Assembly (NCBI RefSeq): GCF_004345325.1
Contig: NZ_SLVJ01000009.1
Location: 81,475 to 145,474, forward strand
Direction of reading: 5' to 3'
DNA: 64,000 bases
Source of the DNA: Acinetobacter calcoaceticus
Lineage (GTDB): Bacteria; Pseudomonadota; Gammaproteobacteria; Pseudomonadales; Moraxellaceae
Positions within the stretch are counted from its first letter, which is position 1. Each line of letters opens with the position of its first letter. This document shows, one piece after another, positions 47,193 through 55,605 of the stretch. Made by a program: the position numbers and the translations under genes. The notes under the pieces were generated by a model. That model was not told the DNA's origin. It saw nothing but the letters and a program-made list of their open reading frames with translations, and made no database searches.

Positions 47193-47457
47193 CATTGTGG
47201 AGGTGAGCCCATTAAGCTGTCAAGCATTGCGATCGAGTAATCAAACATTAGTTGGAATTGAGCAATTGAGAAAGGTCATCTAGATAATCGCTAGGAAGCT
47301 TATGCTTAAACGGACTCCACTTTAGCATCGTTACCTTTTGTCGATAGAAACCACCACAAAATAAGCATAAAACTAGACTCAACCATGTCGTCGGGTTGGC
47401 GCTAAAGGGTTGTGTTTTTTTGATGCTGGCCCGTACTCAACCGTTAAAGGAATAACG

Positions 47458-48852
47458 ATGATGAGCAAACTACACGCCAGCCTTTTTTATCATGCCACCG
47501 TGAGCGAAATTTTCTCCGATCAAGCCTTGGTTCGCTATTTGCTCCAAGTTGAGGTTGCATTGGCACACGCCGAAGCCCAAGTGGGGGTCATTCCATACCA
47601 AGCAGCACAGATCATCCAGCAGGTGGTGCATGATCAGGGGATTCATGCTTTTGATTTTGAACAATTGTATAGCTGCAGCGCGGTTGCAGGAAATATTGCC
47701 ATTCCTTTTGTGCAGCAATTAACGGCTGCAGTCAAACAAGTCGATCCAGCGGCGGCAAGCTATGTGCATTGGGGCGCAAGCAGTCAAGATATTCTGGATA
47801 CCGCTTGCATATTACAAGCGCGAGACGCTTTTCATGTGGTGGTACAGCAGTTGCAGCATGCGTATTGCATTTGCCTGAATTTAGCGCGTCAGTATCGTGA
47901 GCAAATCATGATTGGACGCTTGGAATCGCAGCATGCCTTGCCCGTGAGTTTTGGTTATAAAGCCGCACGTTGGGCCAGTAGCTTAAGACGAGACTTGGAT
48001 CGATTGACTGAGATTAAAGCGCGGATCTTTAGCGCACAGTTGGGTGGGTCGGTGGGCACTTTGGCGACATTGCAAGATCAAGCCACTGCGGTTTTGGTTG
48101 CCTTTGCTCAACAACTCGAATTGGCAGCGCCAAGCTGTAGTTGGCACAGTGAACGGGATCGTATGGTGGAGATGGCCAGTTTACTCGGCATCATCGTGGG
48201 CAATATGGGGAAAATGGCACAGGATTGGTCCTTGCTGATGCAACCTGAAATTGATGAGTTGACGCAACCGATGTCTCAAGCTAATGGAGCAGCATGGAAC
48301 TCGCCACATCAACATGAGTCGGTGGCCAGCGCAGCCATCTTGACTGCTGCACAGCGCGTACCACTGCTGATCTGTAGCCTGTATCAGGGCTTGGCTCAAG
48401 CGCATGAGCGCAGTCTCAGTCATTGGCAATTGGAATGGTTGGCGATCCCTGAAATCTTTAAGCTGTGTTCAGGTGCATTGATGCATGGTATTGACGTTTT
48501 GCAGGGACTGAAACCGCATACGATGCAGATGTTCGCCAATATCGAGATCAGTCATGGTTTGATGATGGCTGAGACCGTGATAAACGCGTTGACCCCGCAG
48601 ATAGGTCGCTCAGTAGCCGAAGATCAGGTGCGACGCTGTTGCCAACAGGCCAAGATTGAACACAAGCATTTAAAGATGCTCATTCTACACTGTGAAACGC
48701 TTAGGCCTTATCTCTCCGCAGCGCAGATCGATGCATTGTTTCAGCCAGAAAACCACCTCGGCAATATGCAGACTCAGATCAATGCGGTACTCAATGAAGC
48801 CAAGTTGTCAGTACCCATGAAGCCAACGCTGATCAGCAATCATGGTTGTTGA
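47458..48852 (+). CDS. PcaB-like protein of the fumarase/argininosuccinase superfamily with altered signature loop
   Basis: A 464-residue protein that aligns along its length with 3-carboxy-cis,cis-muconate cycloisomerase (PcaB). It keeps ASLFYHATVSEIFSDQALV, YVHWGASSQDILDTACILQ (about 100-120), ALPVSFGYKAARWAS and LGGSVGTLATL. The superfamily signature GSSxMPxKxNP should stand near residue 280, but here the segment reads QANGAAWNSPHQHESV. The flexible-loop serines and the Lys are therefore missing, so normal catalysis is doubtful. The ATG at 47458 follows AAAGGAA. No other pca gene is nearby. It may be a diverged paralogue with another role. Confidence 0.8.
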   Translation: MMSKLHASLFYHATVSEIFSDQALVRYLLQVEVALAHAEAQVGVIPYQAAQIIQQVVHDQGIHAFDFEQLYSCSAVAGNIAIPFVQQLTAAVKQVDPAAASYVHWGASSQDILDTACILQARDAFHVVVQQLQHAYCICLNLARQYREQIMIGRLESQHALPVSFGYKAARWASSLRRDLDRLTEIKARIFSAQLGGSVGTLATLQDQATAVLVAFAQQLELAAPSCSWHSERDRMVEMASLLGIIVGNMGKMAQDWSLLMQPEIDELTQPMSQANGAAWNSPHQHESVASAAILTAAQRVPLLICSLYQGLAQAHERSLSHWQLEWLAIPEIFKLCSGALMHGIDVLQGLKPHTMQMFANIEISHGLMMAETVINALTPQIGRSVAEDQVRRCCQQAKIEHKHLKMLILHCETLRPYLSAAQIDALFQPENHLGNMQTQINAVLNEAKLSVPMKPTLISNHGC

Positions 48853-48922
48853 AAGGGTGTCGTTGAATGGGTGTATTTATAACTCCGTGGTAATGCAACG
48901 CAACCGATAAAATCAATCAAGG

Positions 48923-50374
48923 CTAAAACGGATAATGTCGCGGCGCAGTTTGCATCGTGATCCAGCGTAACTCGGTAAATTCAGCAATCGCGGCCTGCCC
49001 ACCAAAGCGACCATAGCCACTGTGCTTTAGCCCACCAAAAGGCATATTGGCCTCATCCTGTACGGTGGGGCCATTGATATGGCAGATTCCTGACTCGATC
49101 CGATTCGCCACTGACCAAGCTTGTGCCAAGTCAAGGCTAAACACCGCAGCAGCCAATCCAAACTCACTGTCGTTGGCCAAGGCCACAGCCTCATCTTCAC
49201 CATTAAAGCGTTGAATGGTGCAAATCGGCGCAAAGGATTCTTCAGTATATAGGCGCATATCTGGGGTGATGTTAATCACCAAGGTCGGTTGCATCAGGGT
49301 ATCTTGAATCTGGATACCCAAGGGCAGTAGCGCCCCTTTGAGTTGGGCATCATGTAACAGCGCATGTGCATGTTCTGCGGCACGGCGACTTTCCATTAGA
49401 CCTAAGGTTGCGGCGCTGGTCAGTGGGTGGCCTGCGTGGATGGTTTTGGTTTTGTCGATCAGCTTTTCGATAAATCTGGCAGAAATGGCTTCATCGACCA
49501 ATACCCGTTCGGTGGACATGCAAATTTGCCCTTGATTGATAAAGGCACCAAACACCACTGCATTGACCGCCGCATCAAGATCGGCTTGAGCCAATATCAC
49601 CACCGGGGATTTGCCTCCGAGTTCTAACAACACAGGTTTCAGATATTGCGCTGCAACTTGTGCAACAATTTTGCCAACACGGGTAGAGCCCGTAAAGTTC
49701 ACCCGCTTGGTCAGTGGATGCGAAATCAAACGACTGACCACTTGTGCGGCATCCTCCGCAGCATGGCTGATGACATTGATTACGCCATTGCCTATGCCGG
49801 ACTCATGCAGTATCTCCGCCACCATACGGTGTAAGGTTGGACTGGATTCTGAACTCTTCAGCACCACGGTATTCCCACAGGCCAAGGGCATGGCAATGGC
49901 GCGTACCGCCAAGATGATCGGCGCATTCCATGGTGCCATCGCCACCACCACGCCACAGGGGGCCCGAACGCCCATCGCAATATTGCCGCGAATATCCGAG
50001 GGCAGCAGTTGGCCCGTGATTTGTGTGGTCATGGCCGCGGCTTCACGGAGCATATTGGCACCCAGTTGCACATTAAAGCCATACCATGCCGCAGTTGAAC
50101 CGGTTTCCTGAATACCGACTTGCGTAAACTGTGCCGTACGTTGCTCCATCAGGTCTGCGGCTTTAAGCAGGCGGGCGCGGCGTTCGGTGGGGGCGAGCGT
50201 AGACCATTCGGCAAAGGCTCGATGTGCGGATTCGATGGCATGATCGACATCATCGAGTGAAGCTGAAGCGACAATAGCCGCCACTGAACCATCGAGGGGA
50301 CTGATGCGTTTAAAGGTTTTGCCTGAACTCGCTGGGCGTGATTGACCGTTAATGAGCAGTTGTACATTGTGCAT
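48923..50374 (-). CDS. NAD(P)-dependent aldehyde dehydrogenase (aromatic aldehyde type)
   Basis: A 483-residue aldehyde dehydrogenase. The active site comprises VLLELGGKSPVVILAQADLD (catalytic Glu) and NQGQICMSTERV (catalytic Cys, about residue 285). The cofactor site GSTRVGKIVAQ follows VNFT, and MAPWNAPIILAVRAIA contains the Asn of the oxyanion hole. Overall style is that of vanillin, benzaldehyde or salicylaldehyde dehydrogenases. The convergent PcaB-like gene hints at aromatic metabolism, but the substrate is inferred only. Confidence 0.88.
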   Translation of the reverse strand: MHNVQLLINGQSRPASSGKTFKRISPLDGSVAAIVASASLDDVDHAIESAHRAFAEWSTLAPTERRARLLKAADLMEQRTAQFTQVGIQETGSTAAWYGFNVQLGANMLREAAAMTTQITGQLLPSDIRGNIAMGVRAPCGVVVAMAPWNAPIILAVRAIAMPLACGNTVVLKSSESSPTLHRMVAEILHESGIGNGVINVISHAAEDAAQVVSRLISHPLTKRVNFTGSTRVGKIVAQVAAQYLKPVLLELGGKSPVVILAQADLDAAVNAVVFGAFINQGQICMSTERVLVDEAISARFIEKLIDKTKTIHAGHPLTSAATLGLMESRRAAEHAHALLHDAQLKGALLPLGIQIQDTLMQPTLVINITPDMRLYTEESFAPICTIQRFNGEDEAVALANDSEFGLAAAVFSLDLAQAWSVANRIESGICHINGPTVQDEANMPFGGLKHSGYGRFGGQAAIAEFTELRWITMQTAPRHYPF

Positions 50375-50692
50375 GGCTTTTTCCTTAAATCGATCGGATT
50401 CAATGGGTATTGTTTTATGTTGTGGCCAAGGATGAAATTAAGTGTGAAAAGGCTTTTTTTTATGTTGCTGTCTGCATAAGATTGTAATCAGGCAAAGGAG
50501 GCTTGAATACGGTTTGATTCGATCTAGGGGCTACTTAAATACATTTTCAATACAGCTGAATGCGCATCCATTCACTGATTTAACTCACTGTGAACAGCCC
50601 GACCAACATCGCCAAAACTGAGCCAGACACACTGAGCCAAGAAAAGATCGATCCGCTTAAAAACAACAACAATAGCGCAAGGGAGAACCCGA
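50375..50692. other. gene-free region between the aldehyde dehydrogenase and a small membrane gene
   Basis: No gene or clear signal was found. It probably holds the divergent promoters of the two flanking genes. Confidence 0.4.
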
Positions 50693-50920
50693 ATGGATTA
50701 TAGTTTCTTCACCTATGAAAATTACACTGCATTCCTATTGGCTGGACGTTTAGCTTTAGTCTTTATCCTGTTCGGCTTGTTGGTCTTGGCCTATCCACGC
50801 TCAATTGCATGGGTGCCATTTTGTGAAAATGTTAGCCGCCTGAGTTCGATCTGGCTGTTTTTCATCGCAGTACTGCTGCTTGGCTTTAGTTATTTGACCA
50901 TGCCAGAGGGACTGCCGTAA
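50693..50920 (+). CDS. small two-helix membrane protein, unknown
   Basis: A 75-residue protein with two predicted membrane helices (about 13-34, LLAGRLALVFILFGLLVLAY; about 49-68, SSIWLFFIAVLLLGFSYL) joined by a short loop with a Cys. A GGGAGAA ribosome site precedes the ATG. No family recognised. A 15-base tandem repeat array starts at its stop codon. Confidence 0.65.
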   Translation: MDYSFFTYENYTAFLLAGRLALVFILFGLLVLAYPRSIAWVPFCENVSRLSSIWLFFIAVLLLGFSYLTMPEGLP

Positions 50921-50991
50921 GGGCCATCATAGCAAATGCCATAACAGCAAATGCCATAACAATAAGGGCCACAACAGCAAGGGTCATCATA
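50917..50991 (+). repeat. 15-bp degenerate tandem repeat
   Basis: About five units of a 15-base motif such as AGCAAATGCCATAAC lie end to end; two neighbouring units are identical and others drift (AATAAGGGCCACAAC, AGCAAGGGTCATCAT). It lies between convergent genes. Confidence 0.8.
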
Positions 50992-51070
50992 GCCACCCAC
51001 TCGTACATCGAGCAGCTATTGTTATCGTCGCGTAATGGTTGGGGTGGCGCGGTTTACCGAAGCATGCGAT

Positions 51071-52129
51071 TTAGATCGTCGGAAGATGTGCAGCGATGAC
51101 CTTAACTTTCCAAATACCATTTGGCAGGGCTTCAAACTCGATATTGCAGTCCAAAAAGCGCTGGATCATTTCGGCTTGGGTACGGGTATGCTCACTGATG
51201 ACTTGTGCGCTAAATTCACCACCACGACCCAAAGCCAAGGGCAGTAATAGTTGATCCGCCAGATACTCATCTGCCACAGCGCCTGAATCTAGATAAGACT
51301 TAACTTGTGTTGCCAAATCTTTGGCCACCTGTTCTGCAGTTTTGCGCTTTTCTCCCAAGGTGCTGAACACCTGTTGGTGATCGGCATAGTCGAGGTGGAC
51401 AAAGGCACTATTGCCTTGGCTGATACCATTTAAATACTGTTGGCTTTTTTCAGTCAGATCCAGTTTTTTGCCCAATACCTCCAGTTCACGTTGTGCAATA
51501 TCGGGGGATAGATTTAACGCTGCTGCATAGGCACGACTGGAGATCAGAGTGCTGCGTTTCAGTTTGCTATACGCAAGGCGCTGCTGCCACGGTTGGATCT
51601 GGATATCAATTTGACCCGCACCTATAGGAAAAAAACCAGCACGTTGCAACTTAAAGTTGATCTCGGCACCAAGTTGATTCAGGGCAGGAATAAAGCAATG
51701 CGCGATAAAGTCAGCACTCGGTGCCAAAGGGTTATGTGTACCGCCGTGGATGCTGAGCTGGCTGGTTTGATCTTGCAGCAATAATGCTGGCAATAGCGTC
51801 TGTAATACCAAGGTGGTGCTGCCTGCGGAACCGATATGAAAGTCATAATGTCCAGCTTGAACCTGCTGCGGTTTAAACAGCAAACGCTGTGAGTGCAGTG
51901 TGGCACCATCAACGCTGGCATGGCTAATCCGTTCTGAGGCTTGCACACAAACCAAGTGTTGGCGCATTAAACCGGGTTTTTTACGGCCGGCTCGGATATT
52001 GATTAATTCAAAAGGGATTCCGGTAATCATCGAGAGTGCTAGGGCGGTACGCAAAATCTGCCCACCACCTTCACCGATAGAGCCATCGATTTGAATCATT
52101 TTTTTAGTTTGTTTCAGTGTATTCATCAT
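51071..52129 (-). CDS. rtcA: RNA 3'-terminal phosphate cyclase RtcA
   Basis: A 352-residue cyclase that converts RNA 3'-phosphate to 2',3'-cyclic phosphate with ATP through a covalent His-AMP. It has IDGSIGEGGGQILRTALALS at the N-terminus, IRAGRKKPGLMRQH, GSAGSTTLVLQTLLPALL, HGGTHNPLAPSADF and LLLPLALGRGGEF. The nucleophilic His is expected in SEHTRTQAEM near the end. All core motifs are intact. It is last in an operon with rtcB and an unknown gene. ATG codons at 52129 and 52126 or Met11 are possible starts. Confidence 0.95.
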   Translation of the reverse strand: MMNTLKQTKKMIQIDGSIGEGGGQILRTALALSMITGIPFELINIRAGRKKPGLMRQHLVCVQASERISHASVDGATLHSQRLLFKPQQVQAGHYDFHIGSAGSTTLVLQTLLPALLLQDQTSQLSIHGGTHNPLAPSADFIAHCFIPALNQLGAEINFKLQRAGFFPIGAGQIDIQIQPWQQRLAYSKLKRSTLISSRAYAAALNLSPDIAQRELEVLGKKLDLTEKSQQYLNGISQGNSAFVHLDYADHQQVFSTLGEKRKTAEQVAKDLATQVKSYLDSGAVADEYLADQLLLPLALGRGGEFSAQVISEHTRTQAEMIQRFLDCNIEFEALPNGIWKVKVIAAHLPTI

Positions 52130-52168
52130 ATTCAGTTTTAAGGTTGGAAAATATATCGAGCAATGTGC

Positions 52169-52924
52169 TCAATTGAGTTTCAATTGATCCATGACCTGAA
52201 GTAAGTCTAAGCGTTGATGTTCAGTTAAATCATTCGACTCAGCGAGTTTTATTAACTGGATGAGTATCTTGCTACGGTGCTGTGGATGTTTTAACCATGC
52301 CGTGATTTGCTTCTGGAGTTTCTCGTCAGCATAACTTTGATCATATACGCCATCGTTCAAGCAGCATTTTATAATGTTGATAAAATCCAGCATGACTTGA
52401 GGATATTCTAAAAGTATTAACCATTGATCTAATAATGTGGATATTTCTAAACCTGCCGTATTAAACATTATAATGATGCAATCAAGAAAATCATCAGTTG
52501 CAAGGTCATGGTCTACGAGATGCAAAGCTTTATATTGAAAATAACATAATGCAAAACGCTGCATAAACTCGATTTCAGTTGCTGTCCAGACTTCGGTTAA
52601 TTCACAATGTAATTTAGCAAATATAATTTCTGTGCTATGTGCAAGTCGTTCACCTTGCAGCAATAGATCTAAAACTCTTGGGAGTAGGTGCTTCATTTGC
52701 TGCGCCAATAATACATCGTCCTCGCCAGCACCTGCATCGAGATATTCATAAATCACCCGTCGATCGAGTTCTCGTACTGGTGTGCTATGTAATAAATCAA
52801 TATCCGATTGCTGTAAGCAACACACAAATTCGTGGCAGACCGCAATTTTTTGCCCTAAAGGATAAGCTGCAAACAGGGTGTAGGCTTCTTCAATTAACTG
52901 GGCTAATTGTTGTTGTATATCCAT
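52169..52924 (-). CDS. uncharacterised helical protein inside the rtc RNA-repair operon
   Basis: A 251-residue soluble protein predicted to be almost entirely alpha-helical, with no signal peptide and no enzyme motif. Noticeable blocks are REKD-type RELDRRVIYEYLDAGAGEDD (about residues 50-69), then MKHLLPRVLDLLLQGERL (about 76-93) and HHP-like ends. The 'YLDAG..DD...KHLLPRVLDLL' pattern recalls small uncharacterised proteins of other bacteria, remembered only vaguely. It starts about 100 bases after rtcB and ends about 40 bases before rtcA, all on the same strand. A role with RNA repair is inferred from position only. Confidence 0.65.
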   Translation of the reverse strand: MDIQQQLAQLIEEAYTLFAAYPLGQKIAVCHEFVCCLQQSDIDLLHSTPVRELDRRVIYEYLDAGAGEDDVLLAQQMKHLLPRVLDLLLQGERLAHSTEIIFAKLHCELTEVWTATEIEFMQRFALCYFQYKALHLVDHDLATDDFLDCIIIMFNTAGLEISTLLDQWLILLEYPQVMLDFINIIKCCLNDGVYDQSYADEKLQKQITAWLKHPQHRSKILIQLIKLAESNDLTEHQRLDLLQVMDQLKLN

Positions 52925-52979
52925 GGGGTACTCTAAATAAAATGCTGCGTGCTGTTATAGAGCATGCAATTGTGATTCT

Positions 52980-53007
52980 TGGAGGCGATGGCGGGAGTTG
53001 AACCTGC
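52980..53007 (-). ncRNA. tRNA/tmRNA-like 3' fragment (T-arm plus acceptor strand with CCA)
   Basis: On the minus strand, 13 bases after the rtcB stop, the bases form a T-arm: GCAGG, loop TTCAACT with all conserved positions, CCCGC. They continue as CATCGCC-T-CCA, the layout of a tRNA 3' end. GGTTCAACTCCCGCCA is also identical to the 3' end of tmRNA as I recall it from E. coli. One stem pair (A:C) is mismatched and no matching 5' acceptor strand (GGCGATG) was found nearby. It may be a tRNA mimic within the rtc transcript, like the Y-RNA linked to rtc in Salmonella, or a relic left by an integrative element. Confidence 0.5.
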
Positions 53008-53020
53008 CATGCCCTATGTA

Positions 53021-54286
53021 TCAGCCCTTTACACACACCACTTGTCTTAAGGTATAGACCACTTCAACCAAGTCGCTTTGCGCTTGCATCACATCTTCAA
53101 TCGGTTTGTAGGCTGAAGGGATTTCATCGATCACCTCAGCATCCTTACGACATTCAACCCCTTGGGTCTGTTCGATTTGATCTGCTACGGTATAGCGTTT
53201 TTTGGCCTCGGTACGGCTGAGCATACGGCCTGCGCCGTGTGAACATGAGCAGAAGGATTGCTGATTCCCTTTACCACGCACAATGAATGAGTTGGCACCC
53301 ATAGACCCCGGAATGATTCCATATTCACCGAAGCGTGCACGTACAGCACCTTTACGTGTAACCAAGACTTCAGTACCAAAATGCTCCTCTTTATCGACAT
53401 AGTTATGGTGGCAATTCACCGCCTCAACTTTGGCATTAAAAGGCTTGGGTATAATGTTTTTCAATGCCACCACAGCCGCTTCCATCATCAATTCACGGTT
53501 TTTCATAGCAAAGCGTTGTGCCCAACCCACAGCAAACCAGTAATCATCAAAATGTTCGGTACCTTCAACCAAGTAGGCCAAGTCACGATCAGGGAGATTG
53601 ATAAAGTGCTTCTGCATATCTTGACGTGCGAGCTCTATAAAGTAATTTCCGATCGCATTTCCCACACCGCGTGAACCTGAGTGCAACATGATCCAGACCT
53701 GATCGTGTTCATCCAAGCAGATTTCCACAAAATGGTTGCCGGTTCCTAAAGTTCCTAACTGTTTATGGTTGTTGGTGTTTTTAAAGCGTGGGTGCTTGGC
53801 ACAAATATAATCGAAGTCGGTCTTTAACTCGGCCCAAACCTCATCCACCCGTTGATGGGTATTTTCCCAAGATCCACGATCTCGACGTCCACGGCCTTTG
53901 GTCATACCATGCGGGATGAGGCGTTCCAGTTCGTGGCGAAGGCCAATCAAATTATCAGGTAAATCAGAGGCGTTGAGGCTGGTACGTGCCGCCATCATGC
54001 CACAACCAATATCTACACCGACTGCGGCAGGAATAATGGCACCTTTGGTGGGAATCACACTACCGATGGTGGCACCAATCCCCACATGTACGTCAGGCAT
54101 CACGGCCATCCATTTGTAGATAAAGGGCATTTGCGCTGCTTTTAATAATTGTGTTTTTGCGTTCTCATCCACATGAACCCCTTTGGTCCACATCTTAATC
54201 GGCACACCTTTACTATCTTGGATAATGTTGTAATGACGTTGGTTATCAGCTTGTTTTTCAATTTGTTGATCGATTGGCATATTCAT
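53021..54286 (-). CDS. rtcB: RNA-splicing ligase RtcB
   Basis: A 421-residue GTP- and Mn-dependent ligase that joins RNA 2',3'-cyclic- or 3'-phosphate ends to 5'-OH ends. Metal and nucleotide motifs are PDVHVGIGATIGSVIP, VGVDIGCGMMA, GTLGTGNHFVEI, MLHSGSRGVGN, NCHHNYV, IPGSMGANSFIV and CSHGAGRMLSR, where the guanylylated His lies. The ATG at 54286 has AAGGATTAAGAG upstream. The gene is first in the operon and is preceded by a sigma-54-type promoter. Length is that of the E. coli type. Confidence 0.97.
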   Translation of the reverse strand: MNMPIDQQIEKQADNQRHYNIIQDSKGVPIKMWTKGVHVDENAKTQLLKAAQMPFIYKWMAVMPDVHVGIGATIGSVIPTKGAIIPAAVGVDIGCGMMAARTSLNASDLPDNLIGLRHELERLIPHGMTKGRGRRDRGSWENTHQRVDEVWAELKTDFDYICAKHPRFKNTNNHKQLGTLGTGNHFVEICLDEHDQVWIMLHSGSRGVGNAIGNYFIELARQDMQKHFINLPDRDLAYLVEGTEHFDDYWFAVGWAQRFAMKNRELMMEAAVVALKNIIPKPFNAKVEAVNCHHNYVDKEEHFGTEVLVTRKGAVRARFGEYGIIPGSMGANSFIVRGKGNQQSFCSCSHGAGRMLSRTEAKKRYTVADQIEQTQGVECRKDAEVIDEIPSAYKPIEDVMQAQSDLVEVVYTLRQVVCVKG

Positions 54287-54368
54287 CTCTTAATCCTTTT
54301 CTAAACCTGCCTGCCAAGCGTTTGCAAGCAGGAGAATGTGATACATCCCACGATGTTCCTCCTATACA

Positions 54369-54386
54369 TTGCAGCGAGCGTGCCAA
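54369..54386 (-). promoter_or_regulatory. sigma-54 (-24/-12) promoter of the rtc operon
   Basis: Read on the minus strand the sequence is TTGGCACGCTCGCTGCAA: GG and GC are separated by exactly ten bases and TGGCACG matches the -24 consensus perfectly; the -12 part is CTGCA against TTGCA. It lies about 85 bases before the rtcB start. In enterobacteria rtcBA is sigma-54 dependent and activated by RtcR, so the site fits known regulation. No rtcR gene is seen in the window. Confidence 0.82.
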
Positions 54387-54510
54387 CTTTTAATGGCGAG
54401 TGGATTTTGTTTTATTAATCTGTTGAATTTAAAGTGAATAATTATTTATATTAACTTTTTGGTCGTGTGTTTTTGGTTTTTGTAATTGTAAATTCTATAT
54501 AGATAAAGAT

Positions 54511-54538
54511 ACCATTCTATCTAAATAGATAGAATGGT
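54511..54538. terminator. inverted repeat after the pirin gene, probable terminator
   Basis: A perfect 12-base stem ACCATTCTATCT / AGATAGAATGGT with loop AAAT. It lies 27 bases past the pirin stop, and the minus-strand side is followed by ATCTTTATCT, so it may end that transcript; an operator is also possible. Confidence 0.55.
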
Positions 54539-54564
54539 GGCTGTCTCTGATTGGGTGTTGAACT

Positions 54565-55254
54565 TTACTCTGCTAGATCAAACCAGATCATTTGACTATC
54601 GGCTAAGGCTTCAATCTGTGTATCGGCTGTAAAAGCCAAAGCATCACCAGGATTTAAACGATGTTCGCCGATGCGTACCTGACCACTGATGAGGTGTACA
54701 TAGTTGATATGGTGGCGTGTGTTGATTGGGAGTTGTTGGCCTTGGCTGATAAATGCAGTTTTTACTTCAGCATGTTGACGTATCTGCATTTTTGCATCGG
54801 CCTTTGGACCTGCGATCAGGTGCCATTGGTTGGGGTGCTGCTTCGGGTCACACTGAATTTGTTGATAATTGGGTTCGGCATTTTGGATGTTGGGTTGGAT
54901 CCAGATCTGTAACATATGTACAGGAACATCACCTTGGTTGATTTCACTGTGACGCACGCCCGTACCTGCACTCATCAATTGCCATTCACCTGCCGAGATC
55001 TGGCGTTGATTACCCATACTGTCCTGATGAGAGATGGTTCCAGAGAGTACGCAGGTTAAGATTTCCATATTGTCATGTGGATGAGTGCCAAAGCCACGAT
55101 GTGCTGCAATGGTATCGTCGTTGATGACTCTTAATGCGCCTACACCCATATATCGGGGATCATACCAACTGCCAAATGAGAAACTATGCTTGGTATCAAG
55201 CCAGTCTAATTTGACATGACCACGATTGTCTTGAGGATGAAAAAAAACGTTCAT
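54565..55254 (-). CDS. yhhW: pirin-family bicupin (YhhW-like)
   Basis: A 229-residue bicupin. The N-terminal cupin shows DTKHSFSFGSWYDPRYMG, then RGFGTHPHDNMEILT with the His-x-His and Glu metal ligands, and ISHQDSMGN, and MSAGTGVRHSE carries the last His. Pirins and YhhW bind iron and can oxidise quercetin; the natural role is usually unknown. It is transcribed alone. Confidence 0.92.
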   Translation of the reverse strand: MNVFFHPQDNRGHVKLDWLDTKHSFSFGSWYDPRYMGVGALRVINDDTIAAHRGFGTHPHDNMEILTCVLSGTISHQDSMGNQRQISAGEWQLMSAGTGVRHSEINQGDVPVHMLQIWIQPNIQNAEPNYQQIQCDPKQHPNQWHLIAGPKADAKMQIRQHAEVKTAFISQGQQLPINTRHHINYVHLISGQVRIGEHRLNPGDALAFTADTQIEALADSQMIWFDLAE

Positions 55255-55605
55255 GCGCTTGCTCTTATTGTGATGAATGCGTTGATTTTATAGGCTTGGA
55301 TATCTTGGTGAAAGCACGCCCATGCAATCGTTTGTCTTAAATATAGAACGATGAACGCAACTTTTTCGTGTATTAGATTTGATTCAATAATCGTGTATAT
55401 CTTGGAATTGGCATGTATTACAAATATATTGTAATTTTATTTTGGTGCGAGCTGCAATTGAGTCTTTTAAAATCCAATTACGCTACTATAGGCGAGTGAT
55501 AGATATACAAATGAGGATCGAGTCCAAGATGAATAATTCAACTCGAAACAACAATCTTTCGGACTCAGCACTATAAATTAAACGATCTGGGTTTAACTTG
55601 GCGTC
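55255..55605. other. gene-free region upstream of pirin and a membrane gene
   Basis: No protein gene is supported. An inverted repeat ATTACAA-ATATA-TTGTAAT lies at 55417-55435 and could be an operator. A 21-codon open frame at 55512-55577 lies ahead of the next gene, with inverted GAGTCC / GGACTC ends, but has no other support. Confidence 0.4.

Noticed and set aside
49611..50111. 166-codon plus-strand open frame opposite the aldehyde dehydrogenase
   Set aside because: Antisense shadow of a G+C-rich conserved gene; composition rich in Thr/Ala/Ser/Arg with no recognisable domain.
55512..55577. 21-codon open frame ahead of the membrane gene at 55606
   Set aside because: No clear ribosome site or leader-peptide features such as runs of one amino acid, so it is not listed as a gene.
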